A DNA stretch of 64,000 nt from Parelaphostrongylus tenuis (lineage: Eukaryota; Nematoda; Chromadorea; Rhabditida; Metastrongylidae): NCBI GenBank assembly GCA_019055375.1, contig JAHQIW010000384.1, positions 62,001 to 126,000 of the forward strand. Direction: 5' to 3'. Positions 12,755-24,173 of this stretch are shown piece by piece. The notes beneath the pieces were generated by a model. That model had not been told where the DNA came from, did no database searches, and saw nothing but the letters and a program-made list of their open reading frames with translations. The first letter of the stretch is position 1; the number at the start of each line of letters is the position of its first letter. A program made the translations under genes and the position numbers.

Positions 12755-13185
12755 ATGGTAATATGACAGTTCTTATGCGAGATTTTCCCACTAATGGCCT
12801 AGATATTATTCGTCTTCTGTAGAAGTACCCGACTTCGGTCAACCGCAAGCACGTTTTAGTGCAGTAATACAAATCTAGACCGCACACTGCCAAAAAGACC
12901 AAAGACAAGTTCGATGAATCGGATGGAGTCAAGCTCTGCCGTATTCCGCCTGCAGTCCAAATTACGATCCATCTGACTTTGGCTTTTCTCCTTCAATGCA
13001 ACACTTCTTGAAGAGTCGCCGATCTGAGTCATTCGATGAAGTTGAGGAAGCATATTAAGAGTTTTTCGATTCGAAATTCAGGCAATGGTACTTTGCCTCC
13101 GAAACTTGGCGGGCTGATGACAGAAGGTCGTAAAACACTATGGGCTTCGTTTTAGAGAATAGCCATTTTTGTTTTTGTTTGGAAA
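12755..13185 (+). pseudogene. Mariner transposase, C-terminal half (relic)
   Basis: With frame changes this reads as the second half of a mariner DDD transposase. It has a VNRK segment, then RPHTAKKTKDKFDE (the region after the second catalytic Asp, whose HDNA part is lost), then a YDPSDF block carrying the third catalytic Asp, then QHFLKSRRSESFDEVEEA and EFFDSK..QWY. The order and spacing match the mariner C-terminus. In-frame stops and the missing HDNA motif make it non-functional. A paralogous copy lies at 18592-19000. Confidence 0.8.
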
Positions 13186-13326
13186 TCATGCATGACTTTT
13201 CAATACTTTACAAATACCCCAGAACTTTTTTTCCAACCTAGTAATATCTTCCTGTGCGCTATTATCAATTTACTTTTTTTCTTCTTTATGTAATGTTGAA
13301 GATCCAAAACGATGTGCTTCAAAATA

Positions 13327-13909
13327 TTGGGACTTCCATAAGTTATGGTACAAGTGTGATAAACACCAAATTTATCAACCGAAAGTATCTGAAACTGCGT
13401 GGGTATCATTCAATTGCACATTTTCTTGCCAACATTTTGGTATAAACCTACCTCGAGTTCCTTTAAGATGGAACTGTTTTGGAAGAAATTCGTTTGCTAC
13501 TCGTGCATGAGTGACGTGTGGGACAAAATGCTAGTGAAGCGGCGCGCAAGATTAGTGAAGCTTCGGGCGATGATACGGCTGCAGAAAGAACGACTAGGAA
13601 GTGATAGGCGATGTCCAGAGCTGGAGAAAACAGTTTGGGGGATCAGTTGCGCTTAGGCCGTCCACATCAAGCTCTAATCTTGCAGGCCGTTTCACCAGCA
13701 CTTTTCTTTGCGCGCCATTCGCGCATAAGTGGCACGCGAATTTGCTCGCGCGACAGCTCCATACTGGAGCAAGTATAGGCAAATCTATTCTAAAATGTCC
13801 GCAAGAATATACTCAATTATGCGATGCTAAAATCATGCATCCATAATTACCTCTTATTAATAAATTCAGTGTTTATTACTCTAATGGCAAAAGTTATGGA
13901 ATGACCTAA
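13327..13909. mobile_element. Mariner-derived fold-back element, copy 1
   Basis: 583 bp flanked on both sides by TA. The ends are inverted repeats of the type TTRGGNC.TTCCATAAGTT. The left arm continues into the mariner N-terminal coding region (helix-turn-helix, KISEA...ERTTRK, then RLGRP). The right arm is an inverted copy of the start of the same gene. The element is therefore two mariner 5' ends joined head to head with the rest deleted, and it cannot encode a transposase. Confidence 0.75.
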
Positions 13910-14239
13910 TAATTCATGCTGTGCAAAGGAGGCATGCAATAATACATATTTTTGCTATAAGTAATCATCTGGTCGTTATTGAAATTTGAAACATCCTGGG
14001 AGCTTCGTGACAATCTGATAACATTGTTTTTACAAGTTCTCCTCAATCAATCCTCAGATATCTCACAGTTTGGTAATAAGTGCGCTCCTATTTCAATAGC
14101 ATTAGTCTAATTTCAGTGTGGCCTCAACGATCGGACTATGCATCGACTTCTCCCATGCGTGATTTTTTCCCATAAAGGTACAATTGTTTTTCGTATTGAT
14201 TTGTGTTAGAAAAACAATAGTTTCATTAATTCTCTCTAT

Positions 14240-15050
14240 TTAAAGAACTTGCACGTCTCTAAACATCAGGGCAGCCATCGCTTCACTCAACTTTTAAGAA
14301 GAGAAGAGGTTAGATTGCTTTTAACAGACGGTCGGATGTTAAAACTTCGTTATTATTCTGTCTACTTTGCATTTTTTTTATTATTGTTTTATTATACTGC
14401 TAAGTCTTGTTTAACGTCTATTATATTATTTCTATTTTAATTTTCATTTGTTGTTTTATCGGGTCTACGCACGTAAGAAGTGATTATATTCCGTGCAGAA
14501 GCTTTAGGGTATTAAAGAGTTGCTGTTTTTTATTCGAACGTGGAATCGGTCCCCACATGTTCGTGCTGTCGGAGGACTAGACGTGCTGCGGACTGAAATT
14601 CCACATATGGTCTCCGTTTACGTTTCGTTCCTCCGTCAGGAGCGGTGATAAGTTCGTGTGTGAAAGTGTTCAGTTAGAAAATGAGCTGACATACGTCAAA
14701 ACCCGCGTCTTCAAATCTGTTGGGCAGGGCATCAGGAAATGCTTAGAAAAGCAGCGCAGGAAGAATAGTTTTTATTATAAGTGTGAGAGGCAGAGTAAAA
14801 AAGAGCTTACATATCGTAATGTAAGCACAAACGCTTTGTCCGTTCCCTATGACGTCTTATGCAACACGGGATTTGATCGCTTCTCAAGTCGCGATGGAGT
14901 TGATGGAAGCAGCCACTGTGCATGCTACTGCAGTTGGAGTCTTGCTGGACTAGCCAATGCTATTCTCTGGAGTTCCGATGTCAGCCTAACGAAGGCCTTT
15001 CACAGACTGTCATCACACCACGTAGACGCCTGCTTTTGTGATTAGATGAG
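14240..15050 (+). other. Unassigned part of the duplicated segment
   Basis: This stretch includes an open frame of 129 codons at 14656-15045 with no motif I recognise. The corresponding frame in the second copy (about 20510-21000) is interrupted, which argues against a conserved protein. The block is shared by both copies and may be an unknown repeat. Confidence 0.3.
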
Positions 15051-15150
15051 GGACGATTTGCCATATTACAACTTGTGAATACCAAGATAGTGAAAATCCC
15101 AGGTGCTGCTCAATCCTAACTGAGGCTTTATATCGATTCCTTTTTGTTAG

Positions 15151-15969
15151 CGTGAGCTTTATTAAAATTTCACGACCAAGGTAACTCCATTCTACAACAA
15201 AATCACCATTGACGTAAGAAGAGGGGTTTGACAAGGCGATACAATTTCGTCAAAACTATTCACTGCCACCCTACAAAACGTCATGCAATATACAATGGGA
15301 CGACATGGGATTGAAAATTGACGGTCGACAATTAAACCATCTTCGCTTTGCTGACGACAACGTTCTTATAACACCAAACATCATCCAAGCGGAACGAATG
15401 TTGACCGATTTCGACAACGCCTATGGAAAGATTGGTCTTCAGCTAAATCTAGCGAAAACTATGTTCATAAGGAACGGATGGGTTTCGAATGACCCATTCA
15501 TGCTCAATGGAACGATAATCTCTGAATGCTCTAGTTACGTCTATCTAGGTCGTGAAATCAACATGATGAACGACCTAGCTCCAGAGTTGAGCAGGTGGAA
15601 ACGAGCGGCTTGGGTTCGTTTAAGAGCATCGAAGATGTAGTGAAGAGGACAAAGAATATCCGACTCCGTGCCCACCTTTTCGACTCGACAATTATCCCTG
15701 CCCTAACGTATGCACCAGAAACTTGGTCGCTACGTAAGCAGAATAAAAAATCACTTGGCATTATCGAACGCTCAGTCGAAAGGTCGATGCTAGGAGTATC
15801 CCGTATCTCGCAAATGAGAGGAAGGATCCGAAGTTCCGACCTACGTCAACGATCGAAAATCAGAGACGCCGTTCTACACGCCAGGATATCGAAAATAAGG
15901 TGGGCCGGACACGTGATGCGCTTCAACGACAACCAATGGACGAGAACCGTTACCGACTGGATTCCTCGG
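15151..15969 (+). mobile_element. RTE fragment (copy 2), reverse-transcriptase segment
   Basis: Aligns with positions 11649-12460 of copy 1, from just before the GVRQGD motif through FADD (here FADDNVLI) to DWIPR. It lacks both the 5' part and the 3' tail. It is more diverged than copy 4, has a frame break near 15613 where the GGAAC of copy 1 is changed, and a stop before QGD. Loss of the 3' end is not expected from simple RTE truncation, so a later deletion or rearrangement removed it. Confidence 0.88.
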
Positions 15970-16633
15970 ATTATTCCACTTTTTCATTTAAATCGTTGTA
16001 ACACATTTGTCGATCTACTGTTGGATTGACTGAGAATGCTACTTCACATTTTGTTTTGGTTATAACTTGATTGAGTAGCTAAGATGCATCTCTTTATAAA
16101 ATAAAAATAAATTCTTTTGAGCGTCTCTAGTATTTAACATCATTCAGTCGCCGGTTGTTCACATAAGAAGGTTTTGAGTAGAACTCTTAGACTCGATTCT
16201 GCATACAAAAGTAAGTTCGCTGGAAATTTACAGGAGTTTCAGAAGAATATTTTCTCTTTAGATTCCTTTTCGGGCCCAGCAGCAACAGAATCGAACTCAG
16301 CGCACTCTACATGTCCTCGCTTTGGTGTAGTGAGTACTTATACTATATTATAATGTATAATCAATCACCTGCTTACGTTATTATTTGGCTTAGGCAGTGC
16401 AGTGTATTTAACAATGAGTTGTTCAGATCTCCTTCGCGGATATGGTCAAGTATGGACGCCGTGGTAAGGCCATGAGTGATCGTTGCGATAATGTTCACCA
16501 CAAGTCTTCGGAGCGTTCATAGGTCTTGAAGCGATTCTTGTGTGATGTCGGTAATTCCCTTCGTTCAGTGTTCATTTTTAGTTGTTTTGTTGCCACTTCC
16601 AGCGTTCACATGAAATATGTCGCTTGACGTATA
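15970..16633. other. Spacer between RTE copies 2 and 3
   Basis: AT-rich, no frame or repeat recognised. Confidence 0.4.
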
Positions 16634-18574
16634 CTTGCATTCTGACAGATAGCGAGTGAAGAGCCGAGTCAGGGTGTTGATGAGAACTGGCGGCAGATTC
16701 TTCAGGTGTTCTGGTCTAATCCTGTCTGGACCAAATGTTGTCTGTTCTTCACCGACGATATAGCATGCCGAATTTCGCAAGGGAGGACCGGTGGAACGAC
16801 ATATTCGTCTTCTTTCAATTTATATGACGGTAAGAGAGCATGGCTAGCGAAGAGATCCGAGTAGTATTGGTGAATGATTTTCTCCATAGCCCTTCTTGAA
16901 GCTGTAAGTGTCCTGTCAGGGTATCGGAGTGCAATCATCTTGGTCTTACAGTTGGCGAAGCCTCGCTGGGCTTTGCGAATGCTCTTTCCAGCTTCTGCAG
17001 CTTCTGCTATAGCTGCTGATTTTCTCTCTTTGAGGTCTTCTTTTATGGCTTCTCTGCAGCGTTTCGCAAGTTCGGACGTAAGGTTGTGGTTGCCTGCAGC
17101 TCGTGCGATTCCACGTTGACGTATCAGCTCGAGTGTCTGCGGAGACAAGAGTCTCTTCGTGACCTTAGAACTCTCGGCTTTCTTAGCGCTAACATGAAGA
17201 TATTCAACGAGTCGATCGTATTCTTCGTCGATGTTTTCGACAACGGTATCTTCCCAACAGCCGACTAATGATTAGAATACATCCCAGTTTATGGTAGTTG
17301 TGGGACTTCGTTGTTTGAATTTAGCGGCTATCTCTCCTCTCCTCGAAAAACGGGACGTTGCACGAAGGAGGCGATGGTCTGATCCCGTGTAGAACTTAAA
17401 AACAACATCGACATCGGTCGGGCTAAACCTTCGATTTACTAAGATGTGATCTATTTCGTTATGGTACTCTCTATTGGGAGACTTCCACGTCCATCGCTGA
17501 GAAGGAGGCTTTTAGAATTGCGAGTTACCATGGATGGTTTGGGTCGTCAATATAAATTCAGATAGCCTGTCACCCTTTTCATTCCATTCTAGTCCGCGGG
17601 TCCCTATGTGACGTGCTTCAGACGTTCTTCTAGGTCCAATTTTTGCGTTAAAATCTCCGACAATGACATTGAAGAATGTATGATCTTCTCTGAAGAATTT
17701 TTCGTGGCCCATATAGAACTCTTCTACTTCGTCTTCGTCATAGCTTAATGTTGGTGCGTAAGCAACGAAGATTGTCAAAGCCGGCATAGAACCACATCGT
17801 TTCAACCGTAATCGTCAGATAAGGGTTGTTTGTTGTATCAACGTTCACGGTCAAATTCGATTTGACGAGGACGCCAACGCCGCCGACACCTCTGCGATCG
17901 CATGTTCCGAGGAACAGTTCTTCTCAGGTGTCATAAACAGCGTGAAAAGGATGGCGCCTTCTCGTCTCAGCCAAGCCAATGACGTCGTACCTTATTCTTC
18001 TTACTTGAATCAATAGATCTTCTACAGCGGATTCGTTAGCAAAGGTCCTTGCATTGCAGGTACAGATCGTCATTTTAGTCCGTTTTGATCTTGGCAGCCT
18101 AGTTTGGCCCTGAGATTTTAGCAGCCTCTTCATACTCGTTCTGCCCGGCTCTGTCGTACCAGTGGCTCTTTCGGGGTCAGGGAATGAGGCCCTTATTTGT
18201 TACTGTTTTTGGCATTTTGTTACCCAACGTATTGCTTGCCAGGCTCTAAACATGGGGCTGGGTACTCACGAGTAGCTTGCCAGCTCTCTCGGAGGAGCGG
18301 GGGAGCTTATTTTTTGGAGGCGACTTATAACCGCCTCCCATGTACTTCCCATCCCCCTGATCTGATTGCAGACTTTTGGCCGACTCGACTCGTAGAAATA
18401 GAGTTTTTGTCAAATCGGCGCTGCAGAAGCAGGGGCGCTCTCCCCTGAATCCACCAGCGTCTCTGGGAAGCACACGGTCGATTTTGGTTCGCATTTATTC
18501 CCCTATCCACCACCTGAGGACGCGCCACGTGCCCTCGGGACTAGCCGGGCGGGATTCCTCAAAGAGGGAGGTCC
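16634..18574 (-). mobile_element. RTE fragment (copy 3), 5' leader plus endonuclease region
   Basis: On the minus strand this begins with the same GGACCTCCCTCTTTGAGG leader as copy 1 and runs through the endonuclease domain to the start of the reverse-transcriptase region (ending at CGCTATCTGTCAGAATGCAAG). Readable pieces include [28 protein letters not shown] and the SDHR region. Defects include a TGA in place of the Gly codon after YDT near 17933 and several further frame breaks. The 3' half is missing. Its 5' end at 18574 coincides exactly with the start of duplicated unit 2. Confidence 0.88.
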
Positions 18575-18591
18575 TCCTTTGCATATCATGG

Positions 18592-19000
18592 GAATGTTAC
18601 AGTTCTTGTGTGAGATTTTACCACTAATGGCCCAGATATTGTTTATCTCAAGGAGAATTACTCGGCTTTGGTAAATTGAAAGCGCATTTTGATTCAGCGG
18701 GGCAATAGTAGACCGCATACTGTAGAAATGACCGAAGACAAGTTTAATGATTTGATCGGAGTGGAGGTTCTGTCGCACCTCGCCTATAGTTCAAATTGCG
18801 CTCCATCCAGCTTTGGCCTTTATCCCTGCAATGCAACCCTTGTTGAAGAGTCGCCGTTTTAATTCATTCGATGAAGTTGATGAAGTATCTCAAGAGTTCT
18901 TTGATTCGAAGTCCAAGGAATGGTGTCTGACCCCAAGTCTTGGCGGACTGATGGCACAAAGTCGTAAAAAACGATGGACTTCGTTTTGATGAATAGTCAT
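18592..19000 (+). pseudogene. Mariner transposase, C-terminal half (second relic)
   Basis: Counterpart of 12755-13185. The best preserved run is LLKSRRFNSFDEVDE followed by SQEFFDSKSKEW, the mariner C-terminal block. The catalytic-motif region is degraded and several frame changes are needed. Confidence 0.75.
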
Positions 19001-19161
19001 TGATGCATTTGTTTGAGAATCACGTTCGGATTTTCAATTCTTTACAAGTGCCCCAGAACTTTCTTTCCAATCTAATAATATCCTCCTGTATCCTATTCTC
19101 AGCTTACTTCTTTTTCTTTTTTTTGTAATGTTAAAAAGCCAAAACACTGTGCCTCAAAATA

Positions 19162-19749
19162 TCAGGCCATCCTATAAGTTTTGGTACAAGTGTAAAAAAC
19201 ACCAAATTTATCACCCGGAAGTATCTAAAACTGCATGATTTTGGTATCGTTCAATTGCGCATTTTCTTGCGAACATTTGGTGTACAACGTACCTAAAGTT
19301 ACTTTAAGAAAGAAATGTCTTGGGAGGAAATTCGCTTGCTGCTTATGCATGAGTGACGTGCAGGACAAAATGCTAGTGAAGCGGCGCGCAAGATTAGTGA
19401 AGCTTCGGGCGATGATACGGGTGCAGAAAGGAGGACTAGGAAGTGGTTGGCGAAGTTCAACGCTGGAGAGAACAGTCTGGAAAATCAGTCGCGCTTGGGC
19501 CGTCCAAGCAAAGCTCTAATCTTGCAGGCCGTTTCGCCAATATTTTCCCCTGCGCACCACTCGTGCATAAGGAGCAAGCGAATTTGCTCCCACGGCTGCT
19601 CCATGCTGAAGTAATAATAAACAAATCGTATACCAAAATGCTCGCGAGAAAATGCGCAAATGGACGATGCTAAAATCATGCATTAAGTTATCTCTTATTA
19701 ATAATTTCAGTGTTAATAATTCTATTGCCAAAACTTATGTAGTGACCTA
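19162..19749. mobile_element. Mariner-derived fold-back element, copy 2
   Basis: 588 bp between TA dinucleotides. This is the clearer copy. The left arm reads MSWEEIRLLLMHE, a TGA in place of a Trp codon, then RAGQNASEAARKISEA, TRKWLAKFNAGENSLENQ and RLGRP, which is the mariner DNA-binding region. The right arm, read on the minus strand, gives a second N-terminus (MEQPWEQIRLLLMHEWCAGE...). The arms join just after the GRP motif. Confidence 0.78.
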
Positions 19750-21285
19750 TATTCATGCTGTGGCAGAGGGAGCATGCAATAATGTATATTTTTCCTATAA
19801 ACAATCATCTGGTCGTTATTGAAATTTGAAACATCCTGGAAGTTTCGTGACAGCCTGATAACATTGTTTTTACAAGTTCTTCTCAATGAATCCTCAGATA
19901 ACTCACAGTTTGGTAATAAGTGTGCTTCTTTTGCAATTGAATTAGTCTAATTTCAGAATGGCTCCAACGGTCGCACTATGCATCGACGTCGCTCATGCGT
20001 GATTTTTTCCCATTAGGGTACAGTTGCTCTTCGTGTTAACTTTGCGGTGGAAATAACAATGGTTTCATTAATTCTCTATAATTGAGGAACCTGCACATCT
20101 TCAAACACCAAGGCAACCATCGCTTCACTCAACTTTTGAGAAGAGATGAGGTTAGATTGCTTTTGACAGGCGGTCGGCTGTTAGAATTTTGTTATCATTC
20201 TGTTTGCTTTATCGTTTATTATTGTTTAATTATGCTGCTATGCCTTGTATAACGTTCATTATATTATTTCTATCATAATTTCCATTTGTTGTTTTATCGA
20301 GTCTACGCGCGTAAGAAGTGATTATATTCCGTGCAGAAGTAAGTACCTTTGGGGTGTTAATATGCTGCCGCTTTTCGTTGGAAAGTGGGATCGGTCTCCC
20401 CATGTTCGTGCTGTCGGAAGACTAAACGTGCTGCGAGCAGAAGTCCCACATATGGTGTCCGTTTACGCTTCGTTCCCCTGTCAGGAGTGGTGCTAAATTC
20501 TCGTGTAAAAGTGTTCAGATAGAAAATGAGCTGACATACGTCAAAATCAGCATTTCCAGTAATTTTCTATGGAAGCTGCTATCACGAATTTAGAATTCCG
20601 TTAGCTTTTCAGCTTATGCCTGTGTTCCTACTCTTGGTCTATTTTCGTCTTTTGATCATGTAATTTGTTGGGCAGAGGTATCAGGAAAAGCCTAGAAAAA
20701 CAGCATAAGAAGAACCTTTTTTATCATTAGTGTAAGAGTGTAGCGTGACAAAGAGTTCATATATCGTAATGTGAGCACACTCGTTTTGTCCATTTCCCGT
20801 GTCGTCTTGTGCAAGACGGGATTTGATCGCCTCTCACGTCGCGACGGAGTTCACGGGAGCAGCCACTATGCATGCCACTGCAATTGGAGTTTTCTGGGCT
20901 AGCCAACGCTGTTTCCTAAACTTCCGATGTCAGCCTAACGAATGCCTTTCTCAGACTGTCAGCACACCACGTAGTCGCCGGATCTTGTAGGTAGATGAGG
21001 AACGATTTGCCATAATACGGCTTGTGGATACCAAGGTAGTGAGAATCAAAGGTGCTGGTCGACTCCTAACTGAAGTTTTGGTGAGGGAATGTCGGACATC
21101 TTTTCGACTTAAAAAGTTGAAGAGACGAACACACCGTTGTACAACGTAATCGGAAACTAAGAACACCTCACAGCCACATATAATGAAGAGAAATAATAAA
21201 TAAATTAATAAGTATTCATATACAAATGCGTGGTAGTGTAACCTTGAGAAACCACTGCTTGAACATATGCAGTGATAATCAATTT

Positions 21286-21575
21286 GAAACGATACAGAGT
21301 ACAGCTCTTGGCGCTGATCAATCCTTGAGGGATGCGCCATGCATTCGTCTTCAATTATTAACTTCGTTTGAGGTGTTTGAATGCATATCTGGCCTTTGCA
21401 ATGACTCGCGGTGGCCTCTCGCTGAACTGAGTCAGTGCTGCTTATTCTCCCAGACAAGTCTGAGACCAGTCTTTTACCATTTTGCCGACCCCAGATGGAT
21501 GACTTGGTGAGCCACGAGCGCGAGATCGAACCTTGACCTCGTGTGCGACACACAACACCTCTGACCACTGCGCGC
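21286..21575 (-). mobile_element. tRNA-derived SINE-like element, copy 1
   Basis: On the minus strand it starts with a tRNA-like head (GCGCAGTGGTCAGAGGTG as box A, GGTTCGATCTC as box B) and continues through GGCTCACCAAGTCATCC and a ~200-bp body shared with 45003-45300. No A-rich tail was seen. Confidence 0.7.
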
Positions 21576-21579
21576 ATGA

Positions 21580-22690
21580 GTTCTATTAAGTTGAAAATCA
21601 AGCATTGATTTTCCTTCAAGCTGCTTGAATGCTTTGGAGGCGCAGCGCGGCAATTACTTTAGTCGGGCAAAAACTTCCTGTACACTTGCGACCAGACAGG
21701 ATCTCAAGGAAAGTTTCTGTGCTGTTATACATGTGCACAATAGTTACGTCTATAAATATTTTAAAGTCATCGAGAACTGTGCAGACACTATGTTGTCAAA
21801 ATCCACGATGATTGTACTCCTAAAACCATTCTTGAGCTCTTACCTTTTTTTCTGACATTTTATTAACTTGGGATACGAAAGCAGAATGATGATATCAATA
21901 AAATCATTTCGTCGAGCTGAAACTCTTTGTTATTTGCTTAGTCAAGGTTTAAATCAATGCGCCAGCCATCCTTTAATTAGTTTGTCATGAATCTGTTAAT
22001 GATTTTTCCTCCGTCTGATCGGAGCAGTCAGTATACTCAATGTTGGACTTCGTTGTTCGCAAGCAATGCATGCCTTTGGCAATTGGATTTCACCACCAAT
22101 AGTGTCGATATAAGTCAAAAAGGTTTGAAATAATCAAACTTAGACCATTGTTTTCACCAGTATGCCAGGAACAAAACATGTTTTTGATGAGCTTCTTGTT
22201 TGGTAGAAAAAGAATAGCGAAATACATGCAGCCGTTTTCTTTAGGAATCCATTCTTCAAGATGAATGTATGTGGTGACACTGCGTGCAACATATTTTCAA
22301 GGAGCTGAGGATTTATTCCTATTTCCATCACAAGTTGTTATCACAAATAACTGTGCGCATCCCAGCACTCGCTTCGATTCGTTGCCTCTCAATCATACTC
22401 CACAAAAAGTCTTGGGTTTTTTCGTGCGTTGTTGTGGCTGCTGTTTGCGGATTTCATCGTCTTCATGAACGTCGTAAAAGGCCTGTCAAGTCGATTTCTC
22501 TTGCAGTCTCTAAGACAGTCAAGCTAAGACAGCGGTAGTTTCAAGACAGCGTTGATAGAGAGGGTCAAACCAGCTTCCTGTTTCCTGCCGAGCCGCATCG
22601 CTAACCAGTCTGCTGCTTTACCGGAGAAAGTTTGAAAATATGTAAAGTATAAGATCTGAAAACTATCTAATATAATTGTAATAACAAATT
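21580..22690. other. No recognisable gene
   Basis: Contains an 84-codon frame at 22284-22538 with a hydrophobic stretch SWVFSCVVVAAVCGF. It is not clearly linked to the candidate exons that follow. Confidence 0.35.
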
Positions 22691-22695
22691 TTCAG

Positions 22696-22799
22696 AGTTA
22701 CAATCGACATCACAAATATCGCCAAAGTGATAGTGAATGGAGTCAAAGTGAGCAGCTGGCTCAAGTCAGATATATTGGCGGCATTTGATGGCCAAGACT
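22696..22799 (+). CDS. Candidate host exon, unknown product
   Basis: A strong acceptor (AAATTTTCAG) and donor (GACT|GTAAGT) enclose an open stretch, VTIDITNIAKVIVNGVKVSS and WLKSDILAAFDGQD. It joins in phase to 23005-23049. I do not recognise the protein, and no convincing first or last exon was found. Confidence 0.4.
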
Positions 22800-23004
22800 G
22801 TAAGTCATCTTGACAACCATCATTTATACTCACAATACCGTCTATGACATTTTTCTAAACTTCTTTATTCTACTTTTGTAAAAGTACACTCTTTTCTTCT
22901 CTTTTCTTGAGTCTCTTTTGTAGAAGTACACTCTATTTGAGGTCATATACATCTCGACCTCAAATTTTGAGCCTTTTATGAGATTTGTTATGTGATTTAT
23001 ACAG

Positions 23005-23049
23005 TGTTAGACATGTGCTTCGGTCTTCCGGGCTCGTCAGTAACACGGG
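23005..23049 (+). CDS. Candidate host exon, partner of 22696-22799
   Basis: Acceptor TTTATACAG, then LLDMCFGLPGSSVTR after the shared codon, donor CGGG|GTGAGT. The phase agrees with the previous candidate. A possible end exon after CTCACAG at 23131 would add GSLKYLAGRLRTV and a stop, but its acceptor is poor. Confidence 0.35.
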
Positions 23050-23281
23050 GTGAGTAGCAGACAACACCGTGCTTCTGATGAAGCCGGAAGAACGAAACAC
23101 AAAACACTATGTAAGAGCCATGAGAGATCTCACAGGAAGCTTAAAGTACCTGGCTGGACGTTTAAGAACAGTTTGAAATGCCATTCTTTCCTCGGTATCT
23201 GGATCTTCACAGGTATTCAAAGTATTAGAAGGGATTGTCGGCATTGTTTTCTCACAAATAGCTTTATTGAAATCTCTTTAG

Positions 23282-24173
23282 TTCTTTCTGATTAGGAGGG
23301 AATAAATGAAGAACCGATCTTATTCACTGGAGAGCAACTAGTCATAGGAGTTTCGCTAATCATTTGAAAGCTGATTAAGGCTACAGCTCCACGTCACCGG
23401 TTTTTCAAATCACCGCTTTATAACGCTGTAGCATCCAGATCAAAAATTATGTCTCACACTCGTCTTTTGCCATCATTTTTATCACGCGTGCAATTCTGGA
23501 GCCTAATAGCATATCAATGTGTAGAGAAATTTTTGTAGTATCTTAGTCAATCGTTTTATATAAAGTTCTTTTCAAAGCGGAGGAAAAATTCTCTGTTGAA
23601 TAACCATATATCGGTAGTCCTGCCTCGCCCCGCCTCTGCCTCACCCCTTTTATGGCCATCGCCTTTTCGAATAGCCTGTAAAAAACGTTACCAAAAATAT
23701 ATAATTTGATCTCATTTTCCTTCCTAAACAGCATCTACAGAAAATAAGCACATCGCTACATTCAAAAACATTACGCTAACAGATCATTACTATTAGTCTA
23801 GAGAAAGAGCTCTGTTTGGTGAGATTTGAAACACAAATAAAAAGACCAGAGAGGATCAAGATCAACGAACTTTTTGAAAAGTAGACATAATTTTGAGTTC
23901 TTTGAAATATGTGCTATAGTTTGAGTGTTAATCTTTCTAAAGCAAGGGTTTTGTTTAGCGAAATATAAGCGAAATAATAGAAAAAACACGTGGTCTCATA
24001 AAACATGATGTTATTTTGAATATTACAGCGTTTTGAAGGCGTTTCTGAAAATTCGCCGACGTAAGGCTGAAGCTTGAAGTCTCAGGTTTCGAATGGTTGT
24101 TAACACTCCTGTCTTAAATTCTTTTCCAGCAACTGAGCTCGCTTTTCATTTGTTCCCTCCTAATCAGAAAGAA
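23282..24173. mobile_element. Long-inverted-repeat element (about 890 bp)
   Basis: Ends are TTCTTTCTGATTAGGAGGGAA and its inverse, continuing as diverged inverted arms of about 200 bp (CATTCGCTGG-, CATTTGAAAGCT- and ACAGCG-type blocks). No coding frame. It belongs to the most abundant inverted-repeat family in the window. Confidence 0.7.

Larger units (their letters stand above)
12738..15120. repeat. Segmental duplication, unit 1
   Basis: About 2.4 kb that aligns in the same orientation with 18574-21070, starting at CTCCTTTGCA and ending around the stretch GAGG.ACGATTTGCCAT plus ~70 bases. It contains a mariner transposase C-terminal half, a mariner fold-back element, an AT-rich stretch and an unassigned region. 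The two copies differ by many scattered substitutions and small indels, so the duplication is old compared with RTE copies 1 and 4. Confidence 0.85.
18574..21070. repeat. Segmental duplication, unit 2
   Basis: Direct-orientation counterpart of 12738-15120, with the same order: mariner C-terminal half, mariner fold-back element, AT-rich block, unassigned block. The left edge abuts the 5' end of RTE copy 3. Confidence 0.85.
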
